From: [Bacillus] enclensis
Lineage (GTDB): Bacteria; Bacillota; Bacilli; Bacillales; Bacillaceae_B
Direction: 5' to 3'
NCBI RefSeq assembly: GCF_001456935.1
Contig: NZ_KQ758486.1
Span: 124,001 to 188,000, forward strand
DNA length: 64,000 nucleotides
Part shown: one piece after another, positions 1 through 9,756 of the stretch
Layout of the letters: each line of letters starts with the position of its first letter
How positions within the stretch are numbered: the first letter of the stretch is position 1
Notes under the pieces: model-generated
What the model was told of the DNA's origin: nothing
Databases searched by the model: none
Seen by the model: only the letters and a program-made list of their open reading frames with translations
Position numbers and translations under genes: made by a program

Positions 1-9
1 GGCTGAACA

Positions 10-1446
10 ATGGCTGGAAAGGGGATCGGTATGATGGAGCTGACATTACAATGGGGCGGGGTCCTGATGGCCATCGGATGGATGGTCCTCGGCTATATGG
101 TCCTCGTCATATCCTTTTATTCTCTTTTACTCTTGATCTCCTTCGTCCAATTAAGGAAGACCTATCAGCTGGATGAAAGGGAACCTTATGAGGAACTGCT
201 GCATCTGCATCAGACCAAACCGGTTTCAATCCTGGTTCCTGCCTATAATGAATCAGTCGGGATCATGGCCACTGTCCGGTCCCTGCTCAGTATTGAATAC
301 CCGGAATATGAAATCATCATAGTCAATGACGGGTCGACCGATGATTCCCTTGAGAAGCTCATCGAGTCTTTTCAACTGGTGAAAATAAAATGGGTCATCC
401 GTCGTCAGTTGGATACGAAGCAGGTGAAGGGGGTCTATCAATCCAGGATTTATAAAAATCTCCTCGTCGTCGATAAGGAAAATGGCGGGAAGGCAGATGC
501 CTTGAATGCCGGCATCAACGTCTCCAACTATCCTTATTTCTGTTCGATCGACGGAGACTCGGTCCTCGAAAGAACGGCATTCCTGAAGGTGATGAAGCCG
601 ATCATCGAATCAGACGGCGAAGTCATTGCTTCAGGCGGCAGCATACGAATCGCCAATGGCTGTGAGATCGAAAGCGGTGAAATCGTCAAGGTCGGGTTGT
701 CACGGTCACCGATTGTCGTCATGCAGGTGATCGAGTATTTGCGGGCCTTCCTGATGGGAAGGATCGGCCTGAGCCGTCATAACCTCCTTCTCATCGTTTC
801 CGGGGCGTTCGGCGTCTTCTCGAAGCGCTGGGTCGTGGAAGCCGGGGGCTACTCTCATACAGTCGGCGAGGATATGGAGCTTGTCGTGCGTCTGCACCGC
901 TATGTAAAAGAGCAGAAAGCAAATAAGAAAATCGTATACGTCCCGGATCCTGTCAGCTGGACAGAAGCACCGGAATCGCTGAAGTATCTGCGCAGACAAC
1001 GGAGGAGATGGCACAGGGGGCTGTTTGAAAGCCTCTGGATCCACCGCCGGCTCATTTTCAATCCGAAATACGGATCCATCGGAATGGTGTCGATCCCTTA
1101 CTTTCTCATTATTGAATTCCTGGGACCCGTGGTGGAGCTGATGGGGTATTTGGTGATGCTCCTGTCCATTTTCTTCGGAGGGGTCTACCTCGAATTTGCG
1201 ATTCTATTATTCTTGCTGTCGGTTCTTTACGGCTCCATCCTTTCGATGGCTTCCGTCCTCCTCGAGGAGTGGACCATCCGGAAGTATCCGAAGGCGTCCG
1301 ATATCATCCGCCTGTTCTTCTATTCTTTGACGGAAACACTCTGGTACCGCCCATTGACTGTCCTCTGGCGCTGTGAAGGGATCCTTGACGTGCTGCGCAG
1401 AAAGACAGGCTGGGGAGAGATGGCCAGAAAAGGAGTATCAAAATGA
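10..1446 (+). CDS. Membrane glycosyltransferase family 2 (polysaccharide synthase type)
   Basis: Processive-type GT2 enzyme that would polymerise a sugar from a nucleotide-sugar donor at the membrane. Visible motifs: one N-terminal membrane segment (about residues 15-46), PVSILVPAYNE (about 71), the VNDGSTDDS donor-binding motif (about 105), GGKADALNAG, the DGD metal-binding motif (about 180), GEDMEL (about 286) and QRRRW (about 333), followed by about three membrane segments. The QRRRW signature is that of cellulose, PNAG and hyaluronan synthases. The substrate cannot be told. The stop overlaps the start of the next gene by 4 nt, so the two are translationally coupled. The start is uncertain: ATG at 10 has its upstream region outside the window, while ATG at 31 has an AAAGGGG Shine-Dalgarno inside it, giving 471 residues. 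It belongs to an operon with the glycosidase-like protein and two-component proteins downstream. Confidence 0.88.
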   Translation: MAGKGIGMMELTLQWGGVLMAIGWMVLGYMVLVISFYSLLLLISFVQLRKTYQLDEREPYEELLHLHQTKPVSILVPAYNESVGIMATVRSLLSIEYPEYEIIIVNDGSTDDSLEKLIESFQLVKIKWVIRRQLDTKQVKGVYQSRIYKNLLVVDKENGGKADALNAGINVSNYPYFCSIDGDSVLERTAFLKVMKPIIESDGEVIASGGSIRIANGCEIESGEIVKVGLSRSPIVVMQVIEYLRAFLMGRIGLSRHNLLLIVSGAFGVFSKRWVVEAGGYSHTVGEDMELVVRLHRYVKEQKANKKIVYVPDPVSWTEAPESLKYLRRQRRRWHRGLFESLWIHRRLIFNPKYGSIGMVSIPYFLIIEFLGPVVELMGYLVMLLSIFFGGVYLEFAILLFLLSVLYGSILSMASVLLEEWTIRKYPKASDIIRLFFYSLTETLWYRPLTVLWRCEGILDVLRRKTGWGEMARKGVSK

Positions 1447-4400
1447 CAAAACTAAAACTCTATGGATTCCTGCTGTTCATTTTTGGAATCGTGCTCGTTA
1501 TCTCCTCACCATTCTGGCTCTGGCAGTTGAAGGGCGATCGGGAGCTTGAGGTCCTGATCATCGATAAGACCGTGCCGGACGCGACGTACCGGGAACATAA
1601 GGGATTGATGTGGATTCTGAATCAGCAGAAATATAGGAAGGAGGACGGAAATCCTTATAAGCTTGAAGAAGATTACGCTGGCTTCGTTCCTGGTGCGGGA
1701 GGAGGATCGGTGAAAGAACTGCCTTCTACTCTTGAAGACTATGACGCTGTCTATGTGACGGATACGTACGGTGTGTACGAGGAAGACCTCGATAACGAAA
1801 ATGTATCGGGGGAGCGTTCGTCCAAAGTATACGGAGGTATGACCGATGAAGACGTGGATGCACTGAAGCAAATGGCGGTGAATGACGGGAAAACGCTCAT
1901 GGCAGAATTCAACTCGATGGCACATCCGACGACGGAAGAAACCCGGCAGTCCTTTTATTCCCTGTTCAACTTGGAATGGTCGGGCTGGATCGGCCGCTAC
2001 TTCCCAGAATTGGACGGCAGTGAGGTCCCTGAGTGGGTCCGTGGAAACTATAAGGAACAGTACGGGGAATCCTATACGTTCAGCGGACCGGGATATGTCC
2101 TTGTCGGCAAAGACGACAAGCTGGTCATCCTTGATCAGGATGACATCGGGAAAGAAGGCGTCGTCTTTTCCACGACTTCAGAAGGTGAAAAACAGTTCGG
2201 TCAAAAATTAAAAGTACCGTACTCCTACTGGTTCGATATCGTTAATCCGGTCGCAGGGGGCGATGTGCTGGCCAATTACACATTATCCCTATCAGAAACC
2301 GGAAAGGAAACGCTGAGGGCCCTTAGTTTGCCCGAGACATTCCCGGCAGTCGTTCACAGTGAAAATAAGCGCTACGACACGTATTATTTCAGCGGCGATT
2401 ACGCCGACCATCCGGATGTTCCCGATCTCTATCAAACGGCCGGACTTCAAAAGTGGAGAAAGTGGACCGAAGCGTCAAACCCGGATAACTTGTCTGCTTT
2501 TTACTGGAAGGCTTATGTCCCTATGATGACAAGAATCCTTGAGCGTATCGAGAACGGAAAAGACCGGGTGACGCCGAAAAAACCGAAAATCAAATCTGAA
2601 AACGGTATAAAAATGGCCGGAAAAGCAGGTGCCGACTACATCCAGGTCAATAAAGACGGCAAATGGGAAGACCTTCTCATTAAAGGAGTGAATATGGGGA
2701 TTTCTAAGCCCGGTTCATTCCCTGGTGAGACGGCCATTACGAAAGAAGAATATTTAAGATGGTTCAAGCAGATCGGCGCCATGAATGCCAATGCACTGCG
2801 AGTCTACACGATTCATCCGCCTGCTTTCTATGAAGCTTTTTACGAATATAACCAAATGGCGGAAGAACCCCTTTATCTGTTCCATGGTGTGTGGGTGAAC
2901 GAGGAAATCTTCCTGGAAACGAATGATGCCTTTGCCAGGGAGAATACGGACGAATTCCGCGAAGAAATCAAGCGTACGATCGATCTCGTTCACGGGAATG
3001 CAGAGCTACCGGAAAGAAAAGGGCACGCATCCGGTGTGTACGACAAGGATATCTCACCTTATGTGCTTGGCTGGATCTTCGGTGTAGAGTGGGATCCTGG
3101 GGTGGTCCTTGCCACAAACGAAAAGCATAAGGGTCTTGAAGACTTCAAGGGGAAATATTTGACGACGGAACAAGCGGAGCCGTTCGAAATATGGCTGTCC
3201 GAAATGATAGACGAAGGGATCGCCTATGAAACCGATAAGTATAGATGGCAGCGCCCGGTCAGCTTCACGAACTGGGTGACGACAGACTTGCTTCACCATC
3301 CAAGCGAACCATCCGAAACGGAAGACATGGTGTCGGTGGATCCGAACGTGATGAAGGGGACCGGCAGCTTGCACACAGGCTTATTTGCCTCTTATCATAT
3401 TTACCCTTACTATCCGGACTTCCTGAATTATGAGCCCGAATACGTGAACTACGTGGATCACCGCGGTGAGAAGAATAACTACGCCGGCTATCTGAATGAT
3501 ATGAAAAAGGCCCATTCGATGCCGCTTTTGGTGGCAGAATTCGGGGTGCCGGGTTCAAGGGGACTCACGCACCGCAATGTCCAGGGACTGGACCAGGGCC
3601 ATCATTCTGAAAAGGAACAGGGAGAGATCAACAGCCGCCTGTTCGACGATATCGTCGAAGAAGGAGCGGCCGGCGGACTCGTCTTTGCCTGGCAGGATGA
3701 ATGGTTCAAGCGGACGTGGAACACGATGGACTACGACAACCCCGACAGGCGTCCTTACTGGTCTAATGCCCAGACGAACGAGCAGCAGTTCGGGCTCCTG
3801 AGTTTCGATCCCGGACCGGACAGGGCTTCGATGATCAAAGTGGACGGCCGTCCCGAGGACTGGGAGCTGAAGGGGATTCAGCCTGCCTTTTCAAATAGCG
3901 GCCGCGCCATGTATGTAACCAGTGATGAACGCTACCTCTATGTGAGGGTTGATACGGAGCCTATCAAGGACGAAACAGACACCTACGTTCTATTTGATAC
4001 CCTGTACGGACAGGGACAGTCTTCCATTCCCGGGGTGTCGGGGGTGAACACTTCCGGCGTGGATTTTGCCCTGCATATCGAAGGCGGGAAAAAAGCCCGC
4101 CTGCTTGTGGACAGCTATTATGATACGTTTCATTACCATTACGGTGAGGTCCTCGGCATGATCCCGCGCGAAAAATATGCGGATCAGAAGGATAATGGAA
4201 TGTATCACGGGATCAGACTTACGCTGAACAAGGAACTGAACATAGGCGGAAAGGTGCTTCCGTTTGATTCTTATGAAACCGGGAAATTGGCATTCGGGAC
4301 GGCCAATCCTGAAGATCAGGACTATGACTCTCTCACGGATATCAGTGTCAGCCCTTCAAAGGACCGTTATGAAATCAGGATTCCATGGCAGCTCTTGAAT

Positions 4401-4667
4401 ATAAAGGATCCGAGCCAGAAAGAAGCGATTGGGGATGTCTGGGAAAATGGTCTGGAGGCAGGACAAACGATTGACGGCATAAACATAGGGCTGTATGAAT
4501 CGGTTGGAGGATCTGAATTTTCTTATCCGGAAGTAAAATCAAACAATCTGGAACCTGCCGGATTTTATCATTACTCTTGGGAAACATGGAACGAGCCTTC
4601 TTATCATGAGAGGCTGAAAGAGTCCTATTTTGAAATGAAGAAAGCTTTCGAAAAAGAGGAGGAATAA
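1443..4667 (+). CDS. Large membrane-anchored glycosidase-like protein
   Basis: A 1074-residue protein with one N-terminal membrane segment (about residues 6-28), so most of it should lie outside the cell. Residues about 30-330 form a region I do not recognise. Residues about 390-780 look like a clan GH-A TIM barrel: GVNMGISKPG, LRVYTIHPP, GVEWDP (possible acid/base Glu), VAEFG (possible nucleophile Glu) and FAWQDEW. Residues about 790-1060 look like a beta-rich carbohydrate-binding or DOMON-like module. It overlaps the glycosyltransferase gene by 4 nt and precedes a receiver gene by 3 nt. By analogy with synthase-hydrolase pairs in exopolysaccharide systems, it probably trims or releases the polymer made by the upstream enzyme; this is inference. 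I cannot name a family with confidence. Confidence 0.72.
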   Translation: MTKLKLYGFLLFIFGIVLVISSPFWLWQLKGDRELEVLIIDKTVPDATYREHKGLMWILNQQKYRKEDGNPYKLEEDYAGFVPGAGGGSVKELPSTLEDYDAVYVTDTYGVYEEDLDNENVSGERSSKVYGGMTDEDVDALKQMAVNDGKTLMAEFNSMAHPTTEETRQSFYSLFNLEWSGWIGRYFPELDGSEVPEWVRGNYKEQYGESYTFSGPGYVLVGKDDKLVILDQDDIGKEGVVFSTTSEGEKQFGQKLKVPYSYWFDIVNPVAGGDVLANYTLSLSETGKETLRALSLPETFPAVVHSENKRYDTYYFSGDYADHPDVPDLYQTAGLQKWRKWTEASNPDNLSAFYWKAYVPMMTRILERIENGKDRVTPKKPKIKSENGIKMAGKAGADYIQVNKDGKWEDLLIKGVNMGISKPGSFPGETAITKEEYLRWFKQIGAMNANALRVYTIHPPAFYEAFYEYNQMAEEPLYLFHGVWVNEEIFLETNDAFARENTDEFREEIKRTIDLVHGNAELPERKGHASGVYDKDISPYVLGWIFGVEWDPGVVLATNEKHKGLEDFKGKYLTTEQAEPFEIWLSEMIDEGIAYETDKYRWQRPVSFTNWVTTDLLHHPSEPSETEDMVSVDPNVMKGTGSLHTGLFASYHIYPYYPDFLNYEPEYVNYVDHRGEKNNYAGYLNDMKKAHSMPLLVAEFGVPGSRGLTHRNVQGLDQGHHSEKEQGEINSRLFDDIVEEGAAGGLVFAWQDEWFKRTWNTMDYDNPDRRPYWSNAQTNEQQFGLLSFDPGPDRASMIKVDGRPEDWELKGIQPAFSNSGRAMYVTSDERYLYVRVDTEPIKDETDTYVLFDTLYGQGQSSIPGVSGVNTSGVDFALHIEGGKKARLLVDSYYDTFHYHYGEVLGMIPREKYADQKDNGMYHGIRLTLNKELNIGGKVLPFDSYETGKLAFGTANPEDQDYDSLTDISVSPSKDRYEIRIPWQLLNIKDPSQKEAIGDVWENGLEAGQTIDGINIGLYESVGGSEFSYPEVKSNNLEPAGFYHYSWETWNEPSYHERLKESYFEMKKAFEKEEE

Positions 4668-4670
4668 AAG

Positions 4671-5042
4671 GTGGCCAAAATTTTAGTGGCGGAAGATGAA
4701 GAAGTACTTAGAATGCTGGTGGTTGATACCTTGGAGGATGAGGGTCACGAACTTCATGAAGCGGCGGACGGCCGGGAAGCCGTCGTAAGCATCATGGAAC
4801 ATGACTATGACCTGATCCTCCTCGACTATATGATGCCATTATTCACAGGACTTGAAGTCATCGAAAAGGTAAGGAACACACCGGAGAAAAAAGACGTGAA
4901 AATCATGATGGTTTCGGCCAAAAGCCAGCAGGCGGATAAAGAACGCGTGCTGAAATCAGGTGCCGACTACTTCATTGCGAAACCATACAGCCCAATGGAA
5001 CTTGTCCAGCGGATCGAGGAAATCTTGAATGAAGAAAATTAG
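4671..5042 (+). CDS. Stand-alone response regulator receiver protein
   Basis: A 123-residue single-domain receiver of the CheY type with no output domain. Acidic pocket AEDEE (residues 7-11), phosphoacceptor Asp52 in LILLDYMMP, a conserved Ser/Thr region MMVSAKS and Lys in FIAKPYSP. The start is GTG at 4671, preceded by GAGGAGG about 8 nt upstream. It follows the glycosidase-like gene by 3 nt and overlaps the hybrid kinase gene by 14 nt. Lacking a DNA-binding domain, it would act by phosphorelay or protein contact, possibly controlling the membrane polysaccharide synthase directly; that role is inferred from position only. Confidence 0.88.
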   Translation: MAKILVAEDEEVLRMLVVDTLEDEGHELHEAADGREAVVSIMEHDYDLILLDYMMPLFTGLEVIEKVRNTPEKKDVKIMMVSAKSQQADKERVLKSGADYFIAKPYSPMELVQRIEEILNEEN

Positions 5043-7887
5043 TGGGTTTTTCCAAACAAGCCTGCGCAATCAATTCATCGGTGTGATGAGCAGCTTCATC
5101 TTTATTTTCCTGATAGGGGCTGCCTGTTTGTTTCTCTACAATCAATACATTACGGATGAATATCAAGCGGAACGAGAAAAGCTCAATGAAAAAGAAGCAG
5201 TGGCTGAACAGCTGAACAGGGCATTCAGCAAAGCCTTCTTTGATGCCAGGGGCTACGTTGCATTTGGACGGCTGGAGCTGAAGGAAAGCATTTACCGTCA
5301 GGAAATCGTAATCGAAAATACCATCGAGAAATTCAGGACGCTTGCGATCGAACCGGAGGATCAATCGTTCATCAAAGATGTAGAAGAATTCTCTGCATAC
5401 TATTTTAACCAAATCGTCGCGAATGCCATTACAAATTACGATAACGGAGATCTCGAAGCGGTAAAAAAAGCATCTGCAGACGGCGGAACTGCCACTGTTG
5501 ACACTTTTCAAAATCAGATGAACGACTATAAGGATTCAATCGAGCAAAAGAGTGATGAGGCATATGAAGAGGTGAAACGCAAGCAATCCCTCAGCCAGGG
5601 GGCCTTTGTTTTATTCATTTTCCTTATGCTCCTGGTCTTGATGCGAATCATGAGGATGCTGGCAAGACAAATCGGCACCCCGCTCAATCTGGTAGCAACG
5701 GCAGCCGAGCAGATTGCCGAGGATGAAACGAATCAGCGCTGGTCTTTTGAAAACAATCGGAAAGATGAAATCGGGAAGGTCTCGAGGGCTTTTGAAAAAA
5801 TGATCCACCGGATTCAATTGAAGGAAGAAGATTTGCTTGCCCAGAATGAGGAGCTGGTCGCCCAGCAGGATGAACTTGAATCACAGCAGTCGAAGCTTGA
5901 GCATCTGCTTACGGTTGCCAAACTTCGCGAGCAGCAGCTCGAGCGGCGCAATGAATTCATCAACGGGATTTCCTATTCCCTTAACAAACAGGAAGTGCTG
6001 GATAGCATCGTAGACACGATGTGCGGGGTCATGGACGCTTCGCGCGGAATGATTGTCCTCCTTGATGAGAAGAAGTCGCGTGCATCATGCGGGATTTCCG
6101 AAAAGGGAGTGGAGCAGTTTATCAACTATATGGATAACGGACTTCATCAACGTTTAGTTCAACAGAAGAAAGCTTTTTCGGTTAAACGTGAGCTTGTGGA
6201 GGCGGAGAAGAGCTATCATCTTGAAACGATGTATTCTTATGATCTTTTCATCCCGATATTATCGCTGAGCAAAGAGGTGGAAGCCATCATGGTCTTCAGC
6301 CGCTTCGGTCATGACTTCAGCCCGGAGGAACTGAAAGAATATAAGAGTCTCAGCAAACAGATATCGATTTCCCTTCAAAAGATCCATCTGTTTGAGGAGT
6401 CGGAAAAAGACCGCCATATGAACCAGGATATACTGAATAACATCCAGGAAGGCATCCAGCTGGTCGATAACAGCGGGAACAGCATGCTGATGAATACGAA
6501 ACTGGCGAAAATCATCCAAGGGGAGCTGTGTGCCCTGCAGCAGGCACCTTATCAAGAATGGAAACAGGCGCTTGCAAGCCGGGTTGAAGATCCGAAAATG
6601 CTTAACCGGTATTATGAGATGGTCATTGAAGCGGAAAAAGCCGGCAGGCATCTCCATACGTACCATCTCGAAGACGGCAGGACCGTCTATCAGGTGTACT
6701 CGGAGTCTCTCTACCGAGGTGATGAGAAAGTCGGCACCATCTTCGTCCACCGGGACATCACAAAGGAATTCGAAGTCGATCAGATGAAATCGGAATTCGT
6801 CTCGACGGTCAGCCATGAACTGCGAACTCCGCTTTCGAGTGTACTCGGCTTCACCGAATTGATGCTGACGAAAGACTTGAAGCCGGAAAGAACGAAGAAG
6901 TATCTGACCACCATTTATCAGGAAGCCAAACGATTGACGTCGCTGATCAATGATTTTCTTGATGTCCAGCGGATGGAGTCCGGCAGGCAGACCTTTGATA
7001 AACGGTATGAGGACATCGTCCCGATCATCCAGCATGCCATCAACACCCAGAAAGTCAATGCCCCCCATCATACATTCACTATTGAGAAAGACACGGATTG
7101 TACGATGGTCCTCGGCGATAAAGATAAATTATCACAGGCGTTCACTAACCTGATCAGCAATGCCATCAAATATTCACCTGACGGGGGAACCATCACCGCC
7201 CGGGTTTATGAAAAACAGGATATGGTGTTCATCAATATCATCGATGAAGGACTCGGCATCCCGGATGATGCCTTCCCTAAGCTGTTCACGAAATTCTACC
7301 GGGTCGACAATTCAGACCGCAGAAGGATCGGCGGCACAGGGCTGGGTCTTACAATCGTAAAGGAAATCATCGAGAATCATGACGGCAGTATCAGGGTCGC
7401 TTCTGAAATAGGGAAGGGAAGTACGTTCACGGTCTGCCTCCCGATGGTGACACTCCAGACCTTCAAGGAGGAAGAATCAAGCGGCGATGGCATGTCGATC
7501 ACGGTCATAGAGGATGACATAAACCTCGCATCGCTGCTGACTACAGAGCTTTCCGGAAGCGGATTCCAGGTGCAGCATGCGAAATCCGGAGAAGCCGCGA
7601 TTGAAAAAATCACTGAGTTTAAACCGGATGCGGTCGTCCTCGATATCATGCTCGAAGGAACCATGTCGGGATGGGACGTTCTCGAAGCCCTGAAAGCAAA
7701 TGAAGAGCTGTGCGACATCCCGATCATCATCTCATCCGCACTCGATGAAAAAGAAAAAGGCATCACACTCGGGGCAGTTGATTACCTTGTGAAACCCTAT
7801 CACCCAAGTGAACTGTCCAAGACCATTCTTCATCTGCTCCTGAAAAGCGGGAGGAATGGGGAAGTGCTGATACCTTTTAAAAATTGA
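5029..7887 (+). CDS. Hybrid sensor histidine kinase with GAF/PAS and C-terminal receiver
   Basis: A 952-residue membrane hybrid kinase. Order: membrane segment (about 12-36), extracytoplasmic sensor of about 150 residues, membrane segment (about 188-210), HAMP (about 212-265), coiled coil (about 262-305), GAF-like (about 305-450), PAS-like (about 465-585), HisKA with His596 in VSHELRTP, HATPase (N box NLISNAIKYSP, G1 DEGLGIP, G2 GGTGLGLTIV), then a receiver with Asp872 in VVLDIML. It starts inside the preceding receiver gene (14-nt overlap). The presence of two receivers and no DNA-binding output suggests a closed phosphorelay serving the polysaccharide proteins of the same operon. The sensed signal is unknown. 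Confidence 0.9.
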   Translation: MKKISGFFQTSLRNQFIGVMSSFIFIFLIGAACLFLYNQYITDEYQAEREKLNEKEAVAEQLNRAFSKAFFDARGYVAFGRLELKESIYRQEIVIENTIEKFRTLAIEPEDQSFIKDVEEFSAYYFNQIVANAITNYDNGDLEAVKKASADGGTATVDTFQNQMNDYKDSIEQKSDEAYEEVKRKQSLSQGAFVLFIFLMLLVLMRIMRMLARQIGTPLNLVATAAEQIAEDETNQRWSFENNRKDEIGKVSRAFEKMIHRIQLKEEDLLAQNEELVAQQDELESQQSKLEHLLTVAKLREQQLERRNEFINGISYSLNKQEVLDSIVDTMCGVMDASRGMIVLLDEKKSRASCGISEKGVEQFINYMDNGLHQRLVQQKKAFSVKRELVEAEKSYHLETMYSYDLFIPILSLSKEVEAIMVFSRFGHDFSPEELKEYKSLSKQISISLQKIHLFEESEKDRHMNQDILNNIQEGIQLVDNSGNSMLMNTKLAKIIQGELCALQQAPYQEWKQALASRVEDPKMLNRYYEMVIEAEKAGRHLHTYHLEDGRTVYQVYSESLYRGDEKVGTIFVHRDITKEFEVDQMKSEFVSTVSHELRTPLSSVLGFTELMLTKDLKPERTKKYLTTIYQEAKRLTSLINDFLDVQRMESGRQTFDKRYEDIVPIIQHAINTQKVNAPHHTFTIEKDTDCTMVLGDKDKLSQAFTNLISNAIKYSPDGGTITARVYEKQDMVFINIIDEGLGIPDDAFPKLFTKFYRVDNSDRRRIGGTGLGLTIVKEIIENHDGSIRVASEIGKGSTFTVCLPMVTLQTFKEEESSGDGMSITVIEDDINLASLLTTELSGSGFQVQHAKSGEAAIEKITEFKPDAVVLDIMLEGTMSGWDVLEALKANEELCDIPIIISSALDEKEKGITLGAVDYLVKPYHPSELSKTILHLLLKSGRNGEVLIPFKN

Positions 7888-7901
7888 AGACCACTTTTGA
7901 A

Positions 7902-7947
7902 GGCCCGTCCCAGACTGCGTTATCGCAGTCTGGGACGGGCCTTTTGT
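7902..7947 (+). terminator. Intrinsic terminator of the polysaccharide/kinase operon
   Basis: A perfect 18-bp stem (7902-7919 with 7924-7941), loop TTAT, then a T-rich run. It lies 14 bp after the kinase stop and ends the four-gene operon. Confidence 0.93.
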
Positions 7948-8010
7948 GTTTATGGAAGCCTCTTTTCGCATATTCCTTATAAGAGGTGATAAAATACTCA
8001 GATAATGCCT

Positions 8011-8292
8011 TTATTTGTCCTCATAGTTCAGATGGTAACTGCAATTGTCATAAGCCGAAAACAGGAATGCTTTAATTCATATGATTGAAATTCCTTGTAA
8101 AATTCATCGAGAGTAGCTTCACCTCTACTAATTCTATGTTGATTAGTACAGGCAAAAGTTTTAATATTATTTTCCTTTAAAATTTGTAATGCATCTCTAC
8201 TGAACGAATATAGGGAGAAATCTTTTGGATGTATAAATTGTCCATTGCCATAGTTCCATCACGGGGTCAACAAAAACTGTTTCAATATTCAT
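8011..8292 (-). pseudogene. Decayed HAD-IIIA family phosphatase
   Basis: No intact reading frame, but conceptual translation of the minus strand across frames recovers a HAD-IIIA hydrolase. It begins MNIETVFVD; after a 2-nt insertion comes RDGTM (the DxDGT nucleophile motif), and after another shift GNGQFIHPKDFSLYSF, then KENNIKTFACTNQ and ISRGEATLDEF, and after a third shift YDNCSYH, which resembles the family's DNCxCRKP. The usual C-terminal part is missing. At least three frameshifts plus truncation make it a pseudogene. The rest of the gap (7948-8010 and 8293-8575) shows no gene; it is AT-rich and should hold the promoter of the following gene. Confidence 0.78.
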
Positions 8293-8575
8293 TGGTATGG
8301 TATTCCCCCTTTTATTACCATATTCAACTTTCCTGGCCGTTAGCTGAATAAAGCCTCTCTTTATATAATACCATAAAAAGTAAATTATTCCTTATATTAA
8401 TTAACAGCAACAATCATTACGAAAAGAGTCTTGTAAATTATTTAAAGCTGATGTAATTTCCGTGTAAAATCTTTGTAGGAAGCTATCATTCCTTCTAATT
8501 TGCTTTTAAAATGCTAGTGAAAAGGGATAATGCCAAATTATTTCTTTATCACAGATAGTCATTAGGAGGAATCGT

Positions 8576-9502
8576 ATGAGAAACGTCATGGCATTACTTA
8601 CAGGTGTTTTGTTCATCAGTATGATATCAACGGCAGTAGTTGCGGAAGATAATCAGAATCTGGAAGGTTCATTCAAAGAGCTTTCACGTAATACTGAATG
8701 GAAAAAAACAAATCGGATTGAGCTTCAATTCAATGCCTATCATCCTCAAGGAATGACAAAGGTTGGGGATACATACTATATGTCTTCTGTAGAAATCCTT
8801 GAAAAACCCGAGAAATATGAGACTCCTAAAAATGGATATGACCGGTCTGCCGGGAAAGGTATCGGCCACTTATTCATTTTCGATGAGCAGGGGGAATTAT
8901 TGAAAGATATTAAGCTGGGCGAAGCTGATATGTATCACCCGGGCGGAATTGACTTTGATGGGGAAAATATTTGGGTCCCTGTTGCAGAATATCGTCCAGA
9001 TAGTGAGTCGATTATCTATAAAGTTGATACAGATACACTTAAAAGCAAAGAAGCATTCCGTGTGAATGACCATATCGGCGGCGTCGTTCATGACGATAAA
9101 ACGGGGAAAAATCTCGGTGTCAGCTGGGGATCCCGTGAATTCTATGAATGGGGAAAACAGGGTAAAAAGTTGAAGAAAGAAAAGAATGACAGCCACTTCA
9201 TCGATTATCAAGACTGTGAGAATGCAGGCGGAGGGAAAATGATTTGCAGTGGTATCGCAGAATTGAACAATCCGGCATCCGAAACAGGAAAATACGAACT
9301 TGGCGGTTTAGCGCTGCTGGATATGAAAGACTTTTCTGTTGAACATGAAGTCCCTCTTGCTGAGTTTTCTTCCGAAGGGCATGTCATCACTCGTAATCCA
9401 GTCTTTCTAGAAGAATCTGATGGCAGACTTCAACTTTTTGCTGTACCTGATGATGACGAAGCGTCGCTTGTCATTTATGAGACAGGTATAGATGAGGAAT
9501 AA
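8576..9502 (+). CDS. Secreted DUF6454 family protein
   Basis: A 308-residue protein with a clear Sec signal peptide (hydrophobic residues 4-22, likely cleavage near VVAED). The mature part has repeated beta-rich motifs (HPGGIDFDGENIWVPVAEY, KVDTDTLKS, GGVVHDDKTGKNLGVSWGSREFYEW) typical of beta-propeller-like DUF6454 proteins. The start ATG is preceded by AGGAGG about 8 nt upstream. It is monocistronic, with its own terminator downstream. The biochemical function is unknown; by its fold it could bind or turn over an extracellular ligand. Confidence 0.82.
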   Translation: MRNVMALLTGVLFISMISTAVVAEDNQNLEGSFKELSRNTEWKKTNRIELQFNAYHPQGMTKVGDTYYMSSVEILEKPEKYETPKNGYDRSAGKGIGHLFIFDEQGELLKDIKLGEADMYHPGGIDFDGENIWVPVAEYRPDSESIIYKVDTDTLKSKEAFRVNDHIGGVVHDDKTGKNLGVSWGSREFYEWGKQGKKLKKEKNDSHFIDYQDCENAGGGKMICSGIAELNNPASETGKYELGGLALLDMKDFSVEHEVPLAEFSSEGHVITRNPVFLEESDGRLQLFAVPDDDEASLVIYETGIDEE

Positions 9503-9569
9503 ACAAAGGCATTCGCTATTTTAGGAACCTCACTTAAACTTAGACAAGTGCACCACATCACCATTCTGT

Positions 9570-9606
9570 AAAATGATTTCGTAGTTGCTGCGGGGTCATT
9601 TTTTTG
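9570..9606 (+). terminator. Terminator of the DUF6454 gene
   Basis: A 12-bp stem (9570-9581 with 9591-9602) including three G-U pairs, a 9-nt loop and a T run. Confidence 0.6.
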
Positions 9607-9706
9607 TAAGGGATTTTCTCGTAACAAGTATTCGTTGTTGTAGACAGTCTAAATAGTCTACAGTATTAATACGAAAAGCAACAATCTATTAGAAAACAGC
9701 CTTATG

Positions 9707-9737
9707 AAAAAAACCCCGACGGCATAATTCGTCGGGG
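9707..9737 (-). terminator. Terminator of clpP
   Basis: On the minus strand, CCCCGACG pairs with CGTCGGGG around a 7-nt loop, followed by seven T. It lies 20 bp past the clpP stop. Confidence 0.92.
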
Positions 9738-9756
9738 CAGACTCTTGATAAGAGTA

